Below, piece after piece: positions 37,299-45,428 of a stretch of DNA of 64,000 bases. Location of the stretch: positions 336,820-400,819 of the forward strand of contig JAJVIK010000004.1 in the NCBI GenBank assembly GCA_022072055.1. The letters run 5' to 3'. Made by a program: the position numbers and the translations under genes. Under the pieces are notes generated by a model that saw nothing but the letters and a program-made list of their open reading frames with translations, was not told where the DNA came from and searched no databases. The stretch comes from a bacterium (GTDB lineage: Bacteria > Hinthialibacterota > Hinthialibacteria > OLB16). Positions within the stretch are counted from its first letter, which is position 1, and the number at the start of each line of letters is the position of its first letter.

Positions 37299-37826
37299 AT
37301 GCGAGGAACCAAAGCCGCACTCAACGGGGAATGGGTCCGAAGGGTCCTCAAGGAACACGAGGCCCCCCTGCTGCGCTATGCCGCGCGGCTTTCGGGGAAC
37401 CTCGAATCCGCCCGCGACCTGGTGCAAGACACCTTTCTCCGTCTTTGTTCCGAAGACCCCGAACAGCTGGGGGAGCGTGTGGCCCCCTGGCTCTACCGGG
37501 TTTGCCGGAGCCGCGCGGTGGATGCGTTCAGGAAGGAGCATCGCATGAAACCGCTCGAAGACGCCGCGCTGGAGATGCTGGAAAGCGCGGCCCCAACACC
37601 CATCGAGGCCTTGGACCGGCGGGAAACCGAATCCCTGGTCCTCAAGGCGCTGAGCGCCCTCCCCAAGAACCAGCAAGAGGTGATCCGCCTCAAGTTCCAG
37701 GAGGGGTTCAGCTACCGCGAAATCAGCGAAGTCACCGGCCATTCCGTGAGCAATGTCGGATTCCTGATCCACGCCGGAATGAAGACCCTGCGCCAACGCC
37801 TCGCCGGAAGCCCGGCGGGGGTGTGA
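37299..37826 (+). CDS. ECF-type RNA polymerase sigma factor
   Basis: 175 residues from the ATG at 37299, with GGAG seven bases upstream. Sigma-2 region: LVQDTFLRL and the minus 10 recognition helix after it; sigma-4 region: YREISEVTGHSVSNVGFLIHAGMKTLRQRL, the DNA-binding HTH for the minus 35 element. Linker about 85-110. Directly followed, 14 bases later, by a gene whose first 80 residues look like an anti-sigma factor, so the two probably regulate each other. The much longer open frame that includes it starts inside the methyltransferase and is rejected. Confidence 0.9.
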   Translation: MRGTKAALNGEWVRRVLKEHEAPLLRYAARLSGNLESARDLVQDTFLRLCSEDPEQLGERVAPWLYRVCRSRAVDAFRKEHRMKPLEDAALEMLESAAPTPIEALDRRETESLVLKALSALPKNQQEVIRLKFQEGFSYREISEVTGHSVSNVGFLIHAGMKTLRQRLAGSPAGV

Positions 37827-37840
37827 AGGAGAACACGACC

Positions 37841-40453
37841 ATGAAACGAATCGACCTGAACGACCCGAAACTGACCGCCTATGCCCTGGGGGAGCTCGAC
37901 CCGGCGGAGGCGAGAGAACTTGAAGCGCGCCTTTCGGACAGCCCGGAGGCCCGCGGATATGTCGAGGAGATCCGCGCCTTGGGCCGTTCCCTCGCGCATG
38001 ATCTCGCCCTCGAGAAAGCGCCCGCCGCCGGACTGGATGCCGGTAGGAGGGCGGCGATTGAGAGGAGAATTAAGGATGGAAACAACCTGAAGGACCACGG
38101 GGACGAGGCTCCACGGAAGGTCGGCCTGCTTGGTTGGCTCCTGGAACCGTACCGTCTGGGGGCGGCGGTGGCGGTGTGTCTGGCGATCATGGCGGGGATT
38201 GTGTTTGTTCAGCCAAATTATCTGGAGACGAGGAGACTCGGTGAACTGCGGGTGAAACAGGGCCCGGAACGGATTGAGTCTGAAACGCTCGAGAAGAAAT
38301 CCGAAATGCTGGCGAGTGGACTTGAAACGCTGGCGCGACAATCAGAAACACTGGCGAAACAACCGGAAACGCTGGCGCGAGAATCCCTTCTCGCGCCTCA
38401 GACAGGGGATGGAAATCCCCCCGGCGCGGGGGCCGAAAAGGGATTCTTGGCCCAGCAATCCCAGCAGCCCCAGCCAGTTCGGATGACGCAGAATGGCAAG
38501 CAAACCCAGCTGGGCCAGGAGTGGGGAGCTGCCGGGGAGGCCCCCCAACCTGTTGCCCTCGCCCCCGCCTCGCGCGCTCCCGCCAGGTCGCTTGGGAGAC
38601 AGGAGGCGCGCGAGTCGCTCAGTCTTTCGAGCGCTCGCACGAGTGGCGGGCATCCCGGCTATGGCGGAAAGGTCGACAACCTCGCAATCGTCGCGCCTTC
38701 ATCCTCTCCCGAGCAGGTTGTTCACCGCTACGAGGATACAGACTCCGACTCATATCGGGCCAGAGGCGCCGCGGTGACCCCGGATTTCGGGTATGCCGCC
38801 GGGACCACTCCCCTCTTCCGAGCGGAGAATTCCTCTTCCTCGGCCCCTCGGCCCATCGAGCAGTTGGCGGAGCTGCAGGCCGGGGAACTGAAGGTCGTGC
38901 GGGCGGTTCCTTCCGAGGGGCGAGCCTACTTCTTACCTGGGGTCCAGGGCCAGGACGAACCACGCATCCTCGCCTTGGCCCCTGAAAAGGCGCCGGAGGA
39001 GGCGCAAGGGGTCACCCCGGAGGGACCGGGAACCGAGGACTACTCCGCGATCACCGACAACCCCTTCAAGGCGGTCTCGGAGGAGCCGCTTTCCACTTTC
39101 TCCATCGATGTGGACACCGCCTCCTATTCCAACATTCGTCGCATCCTCAACCAGGGGAATTGCCCGCCCAGGGATGCGGTGCGGATCGAGGAGATGGTGA
39201 ACTACTTCCCCTACTCTTACACACCACCCAGTGGAGAGGATCCCTTCGCGGCGCATGTGGAGATGGCCGCCTGCCCCTGGAACCCCACCCATCGCCTGGC
39301 GCGGATCGCCATCAAGGGCAAGGAGATCCAGGGCAACGACCGCGCGGCCTGCAACCTGGTGTTCCTCATCGATGTCTCCGGGTCGATGCAGCCGGAGAAC
39401 AAGCTGCCGTTGGTCAAGCGCGGCATGCTGCTGCTTCTCGGGCAGCTCAAACCCGAGGATCGCGTGGCGATTGTGACTTACGCCGGGTCCTCGGGGCTCG
39501 CGCTCCCCTCGACCTCCTGCAAGGACAAGCCGGTGATCCAGGCCGCCATCGAGGCGCTGTCCTCGGGCGGCTCCACCAACGGCGCGGAGGGTATCCTGTT
39601 GGCCTACAAGACCGCCCAGGACAACTTCATCAAGGATGGGATCAATCGAGTGATCCTGGCCACGGATGGGGACTTCAATGTGGGGGTCACCGACCGGGGG
39701 CAGCTCGACACCCTCATCACCGACAAAGCCAAGAGCGGGGTGTTTCTCTCGGTGTTCGGATTCGGGATGGGGAATCTCAAGGATTCCACGTTGGAAACCC
39801 TGGCGGACAAGGGCAACGGCAATTACGGTTATATCGACACGCTCCAGGAGGCTCGGAAAGTGTTCGTGGAGCAGATGGCCGGAACGCTGGTGACCATCGC
39901 CAAGGATGTGAAGGTTCAGATCGAGTTCAATCCCGGCAAGGTCGGCGCGTATCGGCTGATCGGGTACGAGAACCGCATCCTGGCCGCTCAGGACTTCAAC
40001 GATGACCGCAAGGACGCGGGCGAGATCGGCGCGGGGCACACGGTCACCGCGCTGTATGAGATTGTCCCGGCGGGAGTGCCGATCAACCTGGCGGGGGTGG
40101 ACCCGCTCAAGTACCAGAAGCCCTCGGCCCAACCCGCGATGGAGGTGGTGAGCAGCCCGGAGATGTTCACCCTCAAGCTGCGCTACAAGCAGCCGGATGG
40201 GGACACGAGCAAACTGATCGAGCAGCCGGTGATGGACAACGAGGCCTCCTTCGACTCGGCCCCGACCGAGTTCAAGTTCGCGGCAGCGGTGGCCTCGTTC
40301 GGGATGCTGCTGCGCGAGTCGCCTTATCGCGGGAACGCGACGCTGGACACGGTGGCCGCGTTGGCCCACTCCGGCAAGGGCGAGGACCGCGAGGGCTATC
40401 GCGCGGAGTTTGTCCAACTGGTGGAGCTGGCCAAGGCGGTGTGCCGGAAGTAG
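37841..40453 (+). CDS. Anti-sigma-like/VWA membrane protein (YfbK type, DUF3520 C-terminus)
   Basis: 870 residues from the ATG at 37841. Residues 1-80 (LTAYALGELDPAEARELEARL) match the cytosolic start of zinc-less anti-sigma factors; a single membrane helix lies at about 107-123; a heptad region at 147-181 and a Pro/Gln-rich, palindrome-containing linker (176-204) follow. From about 410 the YfbK-type module begins (FSIDVDTASYSNIRRILNQG), with a VWA MIDAS DVSGSM at D511 and a C-terminal region of about 270 residues typical of DUF3520. A cell-envelope sensor whose cytosolic end holds the ECF sigma factor is a reasonable inference. Confidence 0.85.
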   Translation: MKRIDLNDPKLTAYALGELDPAEARELEARLSDSPEARGYVEEIRALGRSLAHDLALEKAPAAGLDAGRRAAIERRIKDGNNLKDHGDEAPRKVGLLGWLLEPYRLGAAVAVCLAIMAGIVFVQPNYLETRRLGELRVKQGPERIESETLEKKSEMLASGLETLARQSETLAKQPETLARESLLAPQTGDGNPPGAGAEKGFLAQQSQQPQPVRMTQNGKQTQLGQEWGAAGEAPQPVALAPASRAPARSLGRQEARESLSLSSARTSGGHPGYGGKVDNLAIVAPSSSPEQVVHRYEDTDSDSYRARGAAVTPDFGYAAGTTPLFRAENSSSSAPRPIEQLAELQAGELKVVRAVPSEGRAYFLPGVQGQDEPRILALAPEKAPEEAQGVTPEGPGTEDYSAITDNPFKAVSEEPLSTFSIDVDTASYSNIRRILNQGNCPPRDAVRIEEMVNYFPYSYTPPSGEDPFAAHVEMAACPWNPTHRLARIAIKGKEIQGNDRAACNLVFLIDVSGSMQPENKLPLVKRGMLLLLGQLKPEDRVAIVTYAGSSGLALPSTSCKDKPVIQAAIEALSSGGSTNGAEGILLAYKTAQDNFIKDGINRVILATDGDFNVGVTDRGQLDTLITDKAKSGVFLSVFGFGMGNLKDSTLETLADKGNGNYGYIDTLQEARKVFVEQMAGTLVTIAKDVKVQIEFNPGKVGAYRLIGYENRILAAQDFNDDRKDAGEIGAGHTVTALYEIVPAGVPINLAGVDPLKYQKPSAQPAMEVVSSPEMFTLKLRYKQPDGDTSKLIEQPVMDNEASFDSAPTEFKFAAAVASFGMLLRESPYRGNATLDTVAALAHSGKGEDREGYRAEFVQLVELAKAVCRK
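38279..38383 (+). repeat. 21-base tandem repeat encoding heptads
   Basis: Five tandem 21-base units encode SETLEKK, SEMLASG, LETLARQ, SETLAKQ and PETLARE, a coiled-coil heptad array just outside the membrane helix of the VWA protein. The last unit runs straight into the palindromic element at 38371. Confidence 0.75.
38371..38455. repeat. REP-like palindrome inside the VWA gene (two facing units)
   Basis: GCTGGCGCGAGAATCCCTTC at 38371 onward completes a perfect GGCGCGAGAA-TCCC-TTCTCGCGCC palindrome (to 38397), and a diverged copy in the opposite orientation (GCTGGGCCAAGAATCCCTTT read on the minus strand) ends at 38455. GGGGATGGAAATCCCC lies between. The same ordered parts occur in the methyltransferase gene 1.4 kb away. 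Confidence 0.72.
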
Positions 40454-40465
40454 AGAGGCCGTGGG

Positions 40466-40492
40466 ATGGGGGCGGGGGAATCCCGCCCCCAT
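40466..40492. terminator. Intergenic hairpin after the VWA gene, no T-tract
   Basis: ATGGGGGCGGG at 40466-40476 pairs exactly with CCCGCCCCCAT at 40482-40492 around a 5-base loop. It lies 13 bases after the VWA stop and 16 bases from the convergent vapC stop, so it could stop or stabilise both transcripts. Confidence 0.65.
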
Positions 40493-40507
40493 GTCGGGCC
40501 TGATCCC

Positions 40508-40912
40508 TTACTCCCCCGCCATCTGAATCACCCGGAGCCTTGAGTCCCCCTCATCCCGGATCGTGTCAAAATGCCTGTCGGCGCACAGGATCGGCCAGCC
40601 GGTTTCGAGGGCGACTGCGGAAAGGAAGATGTCACCTCGCGCGAGCGTGTAGCCCTTTTTCCTGAGTCGCTTCATGAGTTCAGCCGCGGATTCCCAATGA
40701 TGGGGGCGGAAAATCTCACGATGGACGGAGGAAAGGATTCCTTTAATATAATTGACCTCGCCCTCGCGAGCGCCAACCAGGAGCTCGAAATAGGTGGGGC
40801 AAGCGTACGCACCCTCCCCATCACGTAGAAGCGATTGGACTTTTGCTTTCGAGTTCGGAGCTCCCGATTTCCGGAAGAACTCGATCCAAACTGAAGAATC
40901 GATCAGGATCAT
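40508..40912 (-). CDS. vapC: PIN-domain toxin, VapC family
   Basis: 134 residues from the ATG at 40912; the longer frame to 40966 lies inside vapB. PIN-domain ribonuclease of a type II toxin-antitoxin pair. The acidic residues that hold the metal are visible: D near the start (MILIDSSVW), E in FELLVGARE, D in ARGDIFLSAVA and D in ILCADRHFD. Family VapC toxins cleave tRNA or rRNA sites. The gene follows vapB and overlaps it by 92 bases in another frame. The AT-rich start region differs from the surrounding GC-rich genes, which is compatible with transfer. Confidence 0.88.
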   Translation of the reverse strand: MILIDSSVWIEFFRKSGAPNSKAKVQSLLRDGEGAYACPTYFELLVGAREGEVNYIKGILSSVHREIFRPHHWESAAELMKRLRKKGYTLARGDIFLSAVALETGWPILCADRHFDTIRDEGDSRLRVIQMAGE

Positions 40913-41117
40913 AATCGCATATGGCCTCAAGTTCCTCGTTTGTATAGGGGTAGTCCATCTCCCCATTCATCGCCATCCGGATCAGCTCCTCCAAACGGAC
41001 CGAGCGCAGGTACTGCTCCAGCGCCCGGGCCACGGCGGGGGACTTCTTCTTGATCCCGGTCACTTCCTGCAATTTGGCCAGGGTTTCTTCATCAATATCG
41101 ACCGTGATTCTCATCAT
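40821..41117 (-). CDS. vapB: VapB-type antitoxin with long overlap into vapC
   Basis: 98 residues from a double ATG at 41117/41114, preceded by AAGGAGA. The first 45 residues are a ribbon-helix-helix or AbrB-like DUF2191 region (ITVDIDEETLAKLQEVTG, then KKSPAVARALEQYLRSVRLEELI), normal for VapB2-like antitoxins, which bind DNA and autoregulate. After NEELEAI the reading frame continues across the vapC start for about 30 more codons, ending at 40821. The extra C-terminal tail is either a real toxin-wrapping extension or the outcome of a lost stop codon. Confidence 0.8.
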   Translation of the reverse strand: MMRITVDIDEETLAKLQEVTGIKKKSPAVARALEQYLRSVRLEELIRMAMNGEMDYPYTNEELEAICDYDPDRFFSLDRVLPEIGSSELESKSPIAST

Positions 41118-41638
41118 TCTTCTCCTTGAAATGAGGATAATTGAACGATCTGTTTCCGGAAAGAGGGGTCCGGAAGGGTGTCGCGGAGGAATGCCGCCTC
41201 AGACCCGCCGGGTTGTTCCCCGCGCCGCGCGCGAGCGTGGCGCCTTGGCCTTCCTCCCGGGGCGTGGTTTGCCTTGGGGGAGGCCTGCATGATCGAAGCG
41301 GCTGGTCCTATCGACCGCGATCACCAATCGTGAGGCCCGCGCTTTGTACGAGGCGTACGGGTATAAGCTGGACGACGTGTTTCTTGTTTACAAGTTGGAG
41401 TTGTAGCGCCGACGCGCTCGATGCGCCCGACCGAAATCTACGGTCGGCATTTTACGCGAAGTCTAGGCTAATCGCGTCCATTCCGGCGAGTGATCTTGGA
41501 CGTTAGTGTCTCACAGTAACCCAGGACACCCGGACTCTCAGCCTTCGGGACTTCCAGGCCACTCCCGATCAACCGCCCGCGATGTTTCTCCCGCCTCCCG
41601 CGATTTGCCGAGCCGAACCGTGGCGATGTAAGGTCGCA
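41118..41638. other. Non-coding stretch between vapB and lon with gene remnants
   Basis: 521 bases without an intact gene. It contains the acetyltransferase remnant at 41293-41406 and a weak hairpin at 41427-41447 (CCGACCG with CGGTCGG) followed by ATTTT. The promoter of vapB should lie at its left end. The remainder shows no gene I can support. Confidence 0.5.
41293..41406 (+). pseudogene. 3' remnant of a GNAT acetyltransferase
   Basis: A 37-codon open stretch ending at a TAG at 41404-41406 has no start codon, yet reads RLVLSTAITNREARALYEAY followed by GYKLDDVFLVYKLEL. The strand-TA-x-x-N-x-x-A-x-x-L-Y-E-x-x-G-Y pattern is the conserved C-terminal part of GNAT acetyltransferases. A stop codon (TGA at 41290) precedes it and no intact upstream part is present; GRGL-like acetyl-CoA loop residues in another frame near 41260 may be more of the same decayed gene, but that is uncertain. 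Confidence 0.65.
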
Positions 41639-44137
41639 TTACCGTTTCCTCGACCCTCGCCGGGCAATCTTTGCCCGAGTCGATTTGGCTTTCACGCCAC
41701 CCCGCGATTTCGACTGGGCGGAAGGTCTCTTGATCCGCCCATCCACCGCCGCGCGGATCACATCCTCCAGATTCTCCGCGAACTCGAAGGTCAATCCCTC
41801 GCGCACGGTCTCGCTGATCTCGACAAGGTCTTTCTGGTTGCGCTTCGGGATCAGGATGTGGGTCACCCCGGCAAGCTTGGCCGCGAGGACCTTTTCCTTA
41901 AGACCCCCGATCTGCAGCACCTGCCCGCGCAGGGTGATTTCCCCGGTCATCGCCAGATCATGGCGCACCGGCCGTCCGGTCATCAGCGAATACAGCGCGG
42001 TGGCCATGGTCACTCCCGCCGAGGGGCCATCCTTGGGCACCGCGCCGGAGGGAACATGGATGTGAAAATCGTGTTTTTGGAAAAGCCCTTCCGCGATCCG
42101 TAGACGCTTGCAGTTGGCGTGAAGATAACTGAACGCCGCTTGGGCGCTCTCGACCATGACCTGCCCGAGCTGCCCGGTGAGCTTGAGATTGCCCTTGCCC
42201 GGCATCGAGGTGGCCTCGATGAACAGGATGTCCCCGCCCAATTCGGTCCAGGCCATGCCGGTCGCCACCCCCGGACTGGCGGTGCGCAGGGCGACTTCAT
42301 TGGTGAACTTCGAGGGCCCCAGGTAGGCCTCCAGGCTTTCGGGTTCGATCACTTCCCTTCCCCTGTGGCCCTCGGCGACCTTGCGGGCCACCTTGCGCGC
42401 CACCGAAGAGAGCTCGCGCTCCAGATTCCGCAATCCGACCTCACGAGTGTAATCCAGCGCGATTCGTTGAATCGTCCCATCCTGGAAGACCACATTCCGC
42501 CGGGTCAGTCCGTTGTTCTTGAGGGTCCTCGGAATCAGGTACTTCTTGGCGATGGCGAGTTTCTGATCCAGGGTGTACCCGGCGATGCGGATCAGCTCCA
42601 TGCGATCCAAGAGGGGACGCGGGATGGTTTCGAGCATGTTCGCGGTGGCGATGAACAACACGCGCGACAGGTCGAGCGGAACATCCAGATAGTGATCCTC
42701 GAACGAATGGTTCTGCTCCGGATCGAGCACCTCCAGGAGCGCCGCCGAGGGGTCGCCGCGAAAGTCGGCCCCGAGCTTGTCGACCTCATCCAGCATGAAC
42801 ACCGGGTTGTTGGAGCCCGCGGTCTTGAGTCCCTGCACGATTCTTCCCGGAAGGGCCCCGATGTAGGTCCGACGATGCCCGCGGATCTCGGCCTCATCGC
42901 GCACTCCGCCGAGGGACATGCGCACAAACTTGCGGCCCATCGCCCGCGCGATGCTCTGCCCCAGGCTGGTCTTGCCCACCCCCGGCGGACCCGCGAAGCA
43001 CAGAATCGGCCCGCGCGGACCCTCGGTCAGCTTCCGAACCGCGAGAAACTCCAGGACCCGATCCTTGACCTTCTCAAGGTCATAGTGATCCTCATCCAGG
43101 ATCCTCTGGGCTTTCCTGAGGTTGAGAACATCCTTGGTGGAAACCTCCCAGGGAACATCAAGGAGCCACTCCAGATAAGTTCGGGAGACAGTGTACTCGG
43201 CGGAGTTGGGGCTCATCCGTCGCAACCGACCCAGTTCACGGTCGGCGGCCTGACGGGCCCTCTGGGGCATTTTCGTTTTGGCCAGTCGCTGCTGAAGATC
43301 GCTGTAATCCTCGCCGTCATCCTCCCCGAGCTCGCCCCGAATGGCCTTCATCTGTTCCCGCAGAAAATACTCGCGCTGGCTCTTGCTGAGCTCCGACTGG
43401 ACCTTGTCCTGGATCTTGCTGCCGAGCTGGGCGACATCCAGCTCGCGGGTGAGGATCTGAGTGAGACGATGCATGCGCTCGCGCACATCCGGAGTCGAGA
43501 GAAGCTCCTGTTTCTCCTCGACCTTCATGGTCAGGTTCGAGGCGATGAAATCGGCGAGCTTGCTCGGATCGTTGGTGTTGTTGAGGGCGATGTGGAGCTC
43601 ATCCGAAAGGGAGGGGGAAAACGAAATGAATCGTTTGAAGAGCTCCTGGAGGTTGCGCGCGAGGGCGTCCACCTCAAGCCCCTCGATGGTTGTGACCGGC
43701 AGCTCCTCCACGCGCGCCTTGGGAAAGGGCTTGGAGCGGGTGTATTCGAGGAGTCGGACGCGCGCGACCCCCTGGACCAGAACCATCATCGACCCGTCCG
43801 GATAGCGGAGCATCTTGAGAATATTGGCCGCGGTCCCGACCTCGTGAACCTCGGGAACCTCCTCGCCCGCGCCGCCCTCTTTTTGGGTGAAAAGTCCGAT
43901 CACACGGTCCCCCACGAGGGCCTCATCCACCAGCTGGATGGAGCTCGGGCGGTTCACTTGGAGAGGCACCACAAGGAAGGGAAAGACCACGGTGTTGGCG
44001 AGCGGAAGGACTCCGATTTCGGAAGGCAGGGAGGACTTCTTGCCGTTTTCGTCGGTGTCCTCCATGGCCGGTAGGATCGGGTTCTCGACCAGGGACTGCG
44101 CGCCGGGATCTTTGTCGGTTGTATCGTCCAATAGCAT
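41639..44137 (-). CDS. lon: ATP-dependent protease Lon
   Basis: 832 residues, the full length for LonA. N-terminal substrate domain from about residue 40 (LPLANTVVFPFLVVPLQV), AAA+ module with Walker A GPPGVGKTSL and Walker B VFMLDEVDKLG, and a C-terminal Ser/Lys peptidase with the serine in KDGPSAGVT and the lysine in GLKEKVLAAK. It degrades misfolded and regulatory proteins in the cytosol. It begins 14 bases after the hsp20 stop, so the two quality-control genes are probably one operon under the hsp20 promoter. The N-terminal 30 residues are an acidic leader. Confidence 0.95.
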   Translation of the reverse strand: MLLDDTTDKDPGAQSLVENPILPAMEDTDENGKKSSLPSEIGVLPLANTVVFPFLVVPLQVNRPSSIQLVDEALVGDRVIGLFTQKEGGAGEEVPEVHEVGTAANILKMLRYPDGSMMVLVQGVARVRLLEYTRSKPFPKARVEELPVTTIEGLEVDALARNLQELFKRFISFSPSLSDELHIALNNTNDPSKLADFIASNLTMKVEEKQELLSTPDVRERMHRLTQILTRELDVAQLGSKIQDKVQSELSKSQREYFLREQMKAIRGELGEDDGEDYSDLQQRLAKTKMPQRARQAADRELGRLRRMSPNSAEYTVSRTYLEWLLDVPWEVSTKDVLNLRKAQRILDEDHYDLEKVKDRVLEFLAVRKLTEGPRGPILCFAGPPGVGKTSLGQSIARAMGRKFVRMSLGGVRDEAEIRGHRRTYIGALPGRIVQGLKTAGSNNPVFMLDEVDKLGADFRGDPSAALLEVLDPEQNHSFEDHYLDVPLDLSRVLFIATANMLETIPRPLLDRMELIRIAGYTLDQKLAIAKKYLIPRTLKNNGLTRRNVVFQDGTIQRIALDYTREVGLRNLERELSSVARKVARKVAEGHRGREVIEPESLEAYLGPSKFTNEVALRTASPGVATGMAWTELGGDILFIEATSMPGKGNLKLTGQLGQVMVESAQAAFSYLHANCKRLRIAEGLFQKHDFHIHVPSGAVPKDGPSAGVTMATALYSLMTGRPVRHDLAMTGEITLRGQVLQIGGLKEKVLAAKLAGVTHILIPKRNQKDLVEISETVREGLTFEFAENLEDVIRAAVDGRIKRPSAQSKSRGGVKAKSTRAKIARRGSRKR

Positions 44138-44151
44138 TGTGGAAAGCGGGG

Positions 44152-44616
44152 TCAGGCGCCGATCCGGATGGTGATGCGCGACATTCTGAATGTCGCTCCG
44201 GGCTTCTTGGGGAGCCGGACCTCGAGGAACCCGTTGTCATACGCCGCATTGAGCAGATCCACGTTCACATCCAGGGGCATTTCCAGGCTGACCTCGAACT
44301 GTCCGTACTTGATCTCGGCTCGCCGGAATTTGATCTTGGTCTCCGGGGAATGGTCGCAGCGTTTCCCCGCAATTGTGAGCACGCGCCCCTCGGCGTGAAC
44401 ACTGATATCCTCCCGGTGCATGCCGCCCATTTCGATCTTAACATGGTAAGCGTCCGAGGTTTCATAGATGTCGGTCGGTGGATGCCATCCGGTTTCGTGG
44501 ACACGCAGCAGGGTGGCCTTGGGCCGGAGGAAGACTTGGGTCCCGCAGAGCTCGTGCGGAGAATCGCTTTCCTCGGCGCGAATTCGAGGGGCCAGGTTGT
44601 AAGGACGCGCAAGCAT
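44152..44616 (-). CDS. Small heat shock protein (Hsp20/alpha-crystallin family)
   Basis: 154 residues from an ATG with GGGAGGA just upstream. The alpha-crystallin domain (about 50-145) begins at TDIYETSDAYHVKIEMGG and ends with DNGFLEVRLPKKP. ATP-independent holdase for unfolding proteins. Followed 14 bases later by lon. The promoter and the first 69 codons are repeated at 46783-47061 (see repeats). A 4-base difference count within the shared coding part is silent at the protein level. Confidence 0.93.
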   Translation of the reverse strand: MLARPYNLAPRIRAEESDSPHELCGTQVFLRPKATLLRVHETGWHPPTDIYETSDAYHVKIEMGGMHREDISVHAEGRVLTIAGKRCDHSPETKIKFRRAEIKYGQFEVSLEMPLDVNVDLLNAAYDNGFLEVRLPKKPGATFRMSRITIRIGA

Positions 44617-44687
44617 GACCGTCCTCCCAGGGTTGGATCAACGCCCTGAGGATAATGTGTCTTGCGGGGAGGCGTCAATATTTGACC
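44409..44687. repeat. 279-bp direct repeat, copy A (functional hsp20 5' end and promoter)
   Basis: Identical to 46783-47061 at 272 of 279 positions with no gaps (seven substitutions counted by eye). It spans hsp20 codons 1-69, its ribosome site and its promoter. The match stops abruptly at both ends. Confidence 0.9.
44650..44678 (-). promoter_or_regulatory. Promoter of hsp20-lon
   Basis: On the minus strand TTGACG (44673-44678) and TTATCC (44650-44655) are 17 bases apart, 34 bases before the hsp20 ATG. It resembles a sigma-70 promoter; I do not see a sigma-32 signature or a CIRCE/HrcA operator. The same promoter is preserved in copy B. Confidence 0.5.
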
Positions 44688-44702
44688 ATGCCGGGTAGTG
44701 GG

Positions 44703-45428
44703 TCAGTTTGAATCCTCCATCAAACCCAGGATTTCCTCAAGATCCCAAACGTGATCGGTCACCCCCGCCTCCATCGCAGGGGTGACTCGCAAGGTTTGGT
44801 GAATCCGGCAGAAGTTGTAGTGCATGAAGTGAAGAGCGATGACCGCGCGGCGATTCTCCACCTTCTTGGAGAAGGCGTTGGTGAGGCGCGTGAACCGGCG
44901 CATTTGCATCCGCATGGTGAGATTCTGGCGTTTCACGTAAGAGGTTGAGATATGCTCCTTCTCGGGATTTCCCATGATGATTCCGCGCTCGGTTCCAAGG
45001 CAAGTCGCGGGCCTGTACCGGCGTTCATTGTCCGGGTCAGCGCCGTACAATTTGACCAGCATTGCATAGTCGATCTCGCATCCGAAAGCGTCTTCAACTG
45101 CATCCAGATAAGCCCGGTGTCCATCCCAGGTTAGCTGAACCCGTTTGGTCAGCCTGGCCGCAAGATCCTGCATGAACTCGGTCGGATAACCGGCATCCCG
45201 TCCGCCAACCAGCCAGCACGGAACGAGCTTCGTGTCCGCGCAGAGAGCCGTCCATGTCCATACGCCGCCGTCCCCCATGCCGCCCCGGTCCTTAGTCATC
45301 TGCTTGCATCCCACGAAGCTCCAAATCTCATCGACCTGAAGCCGAGCGCAGGGAAGGTTGCAAAGAGCCTTATCCTGGAACTCCTTCGCGCTTCTCGCCA
45401 GGTCGTACACTCCGGTAGCCTCGCGCAC
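44703..45428 (-). pseudogene. IS1-family transposase, N-terminally truncated
   Basis: 241 residues of an IS1-type DDE transposase. Hallmarks: ARLQVDEIWSFVGCKQ (first catalytic Asp), VWTWTALCADTKLVPCWLVG, LTWDGHRAYLDAVE (second Asp) and FTRLTNAFSKKVENRRAVIAL (the Glu). The zinc/HTH N-terminus, some 45-50 residues in intact members, is missing: homology fades near 45440 just before the lipoprotein stop at 45442. The first codon is a GTG with no ribosome site. The 3' side ends 16 bases from repeat copy A; GGGTAGTGGGTCAGTTTGA at 44694-44712 might be part of the element's terminal repeat. Confidence 0.8.

Noticed and set aside
37331-37840. N-terminal extension of the VWA protein by 170 codons through the sigma factor gene
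   Set aside because: It overlaps the ECF sigma gene in another frame; a family-type start with a spaced ribosome site lies at 37841.
38933-40492. 519-codon minus-strand frame opposite the YfbK-type gene
   Set aside because: Histidine- and arginine-rich shadow composition; the plus strand encodes an intact VWA domain.
42119-44074. 651-codon plus-strand frame opposite lon
   Set aside because: Lon is unmistakable on the minus strand.
44650-44678. Heat-shock sigma-32 promoter or CIRCE operator before hsp20
   Set aside because: The spacing and hexamers fit a sigma-70 promoter; no CCCCAT box or 9-bp inverted CIRCE repeat is present.
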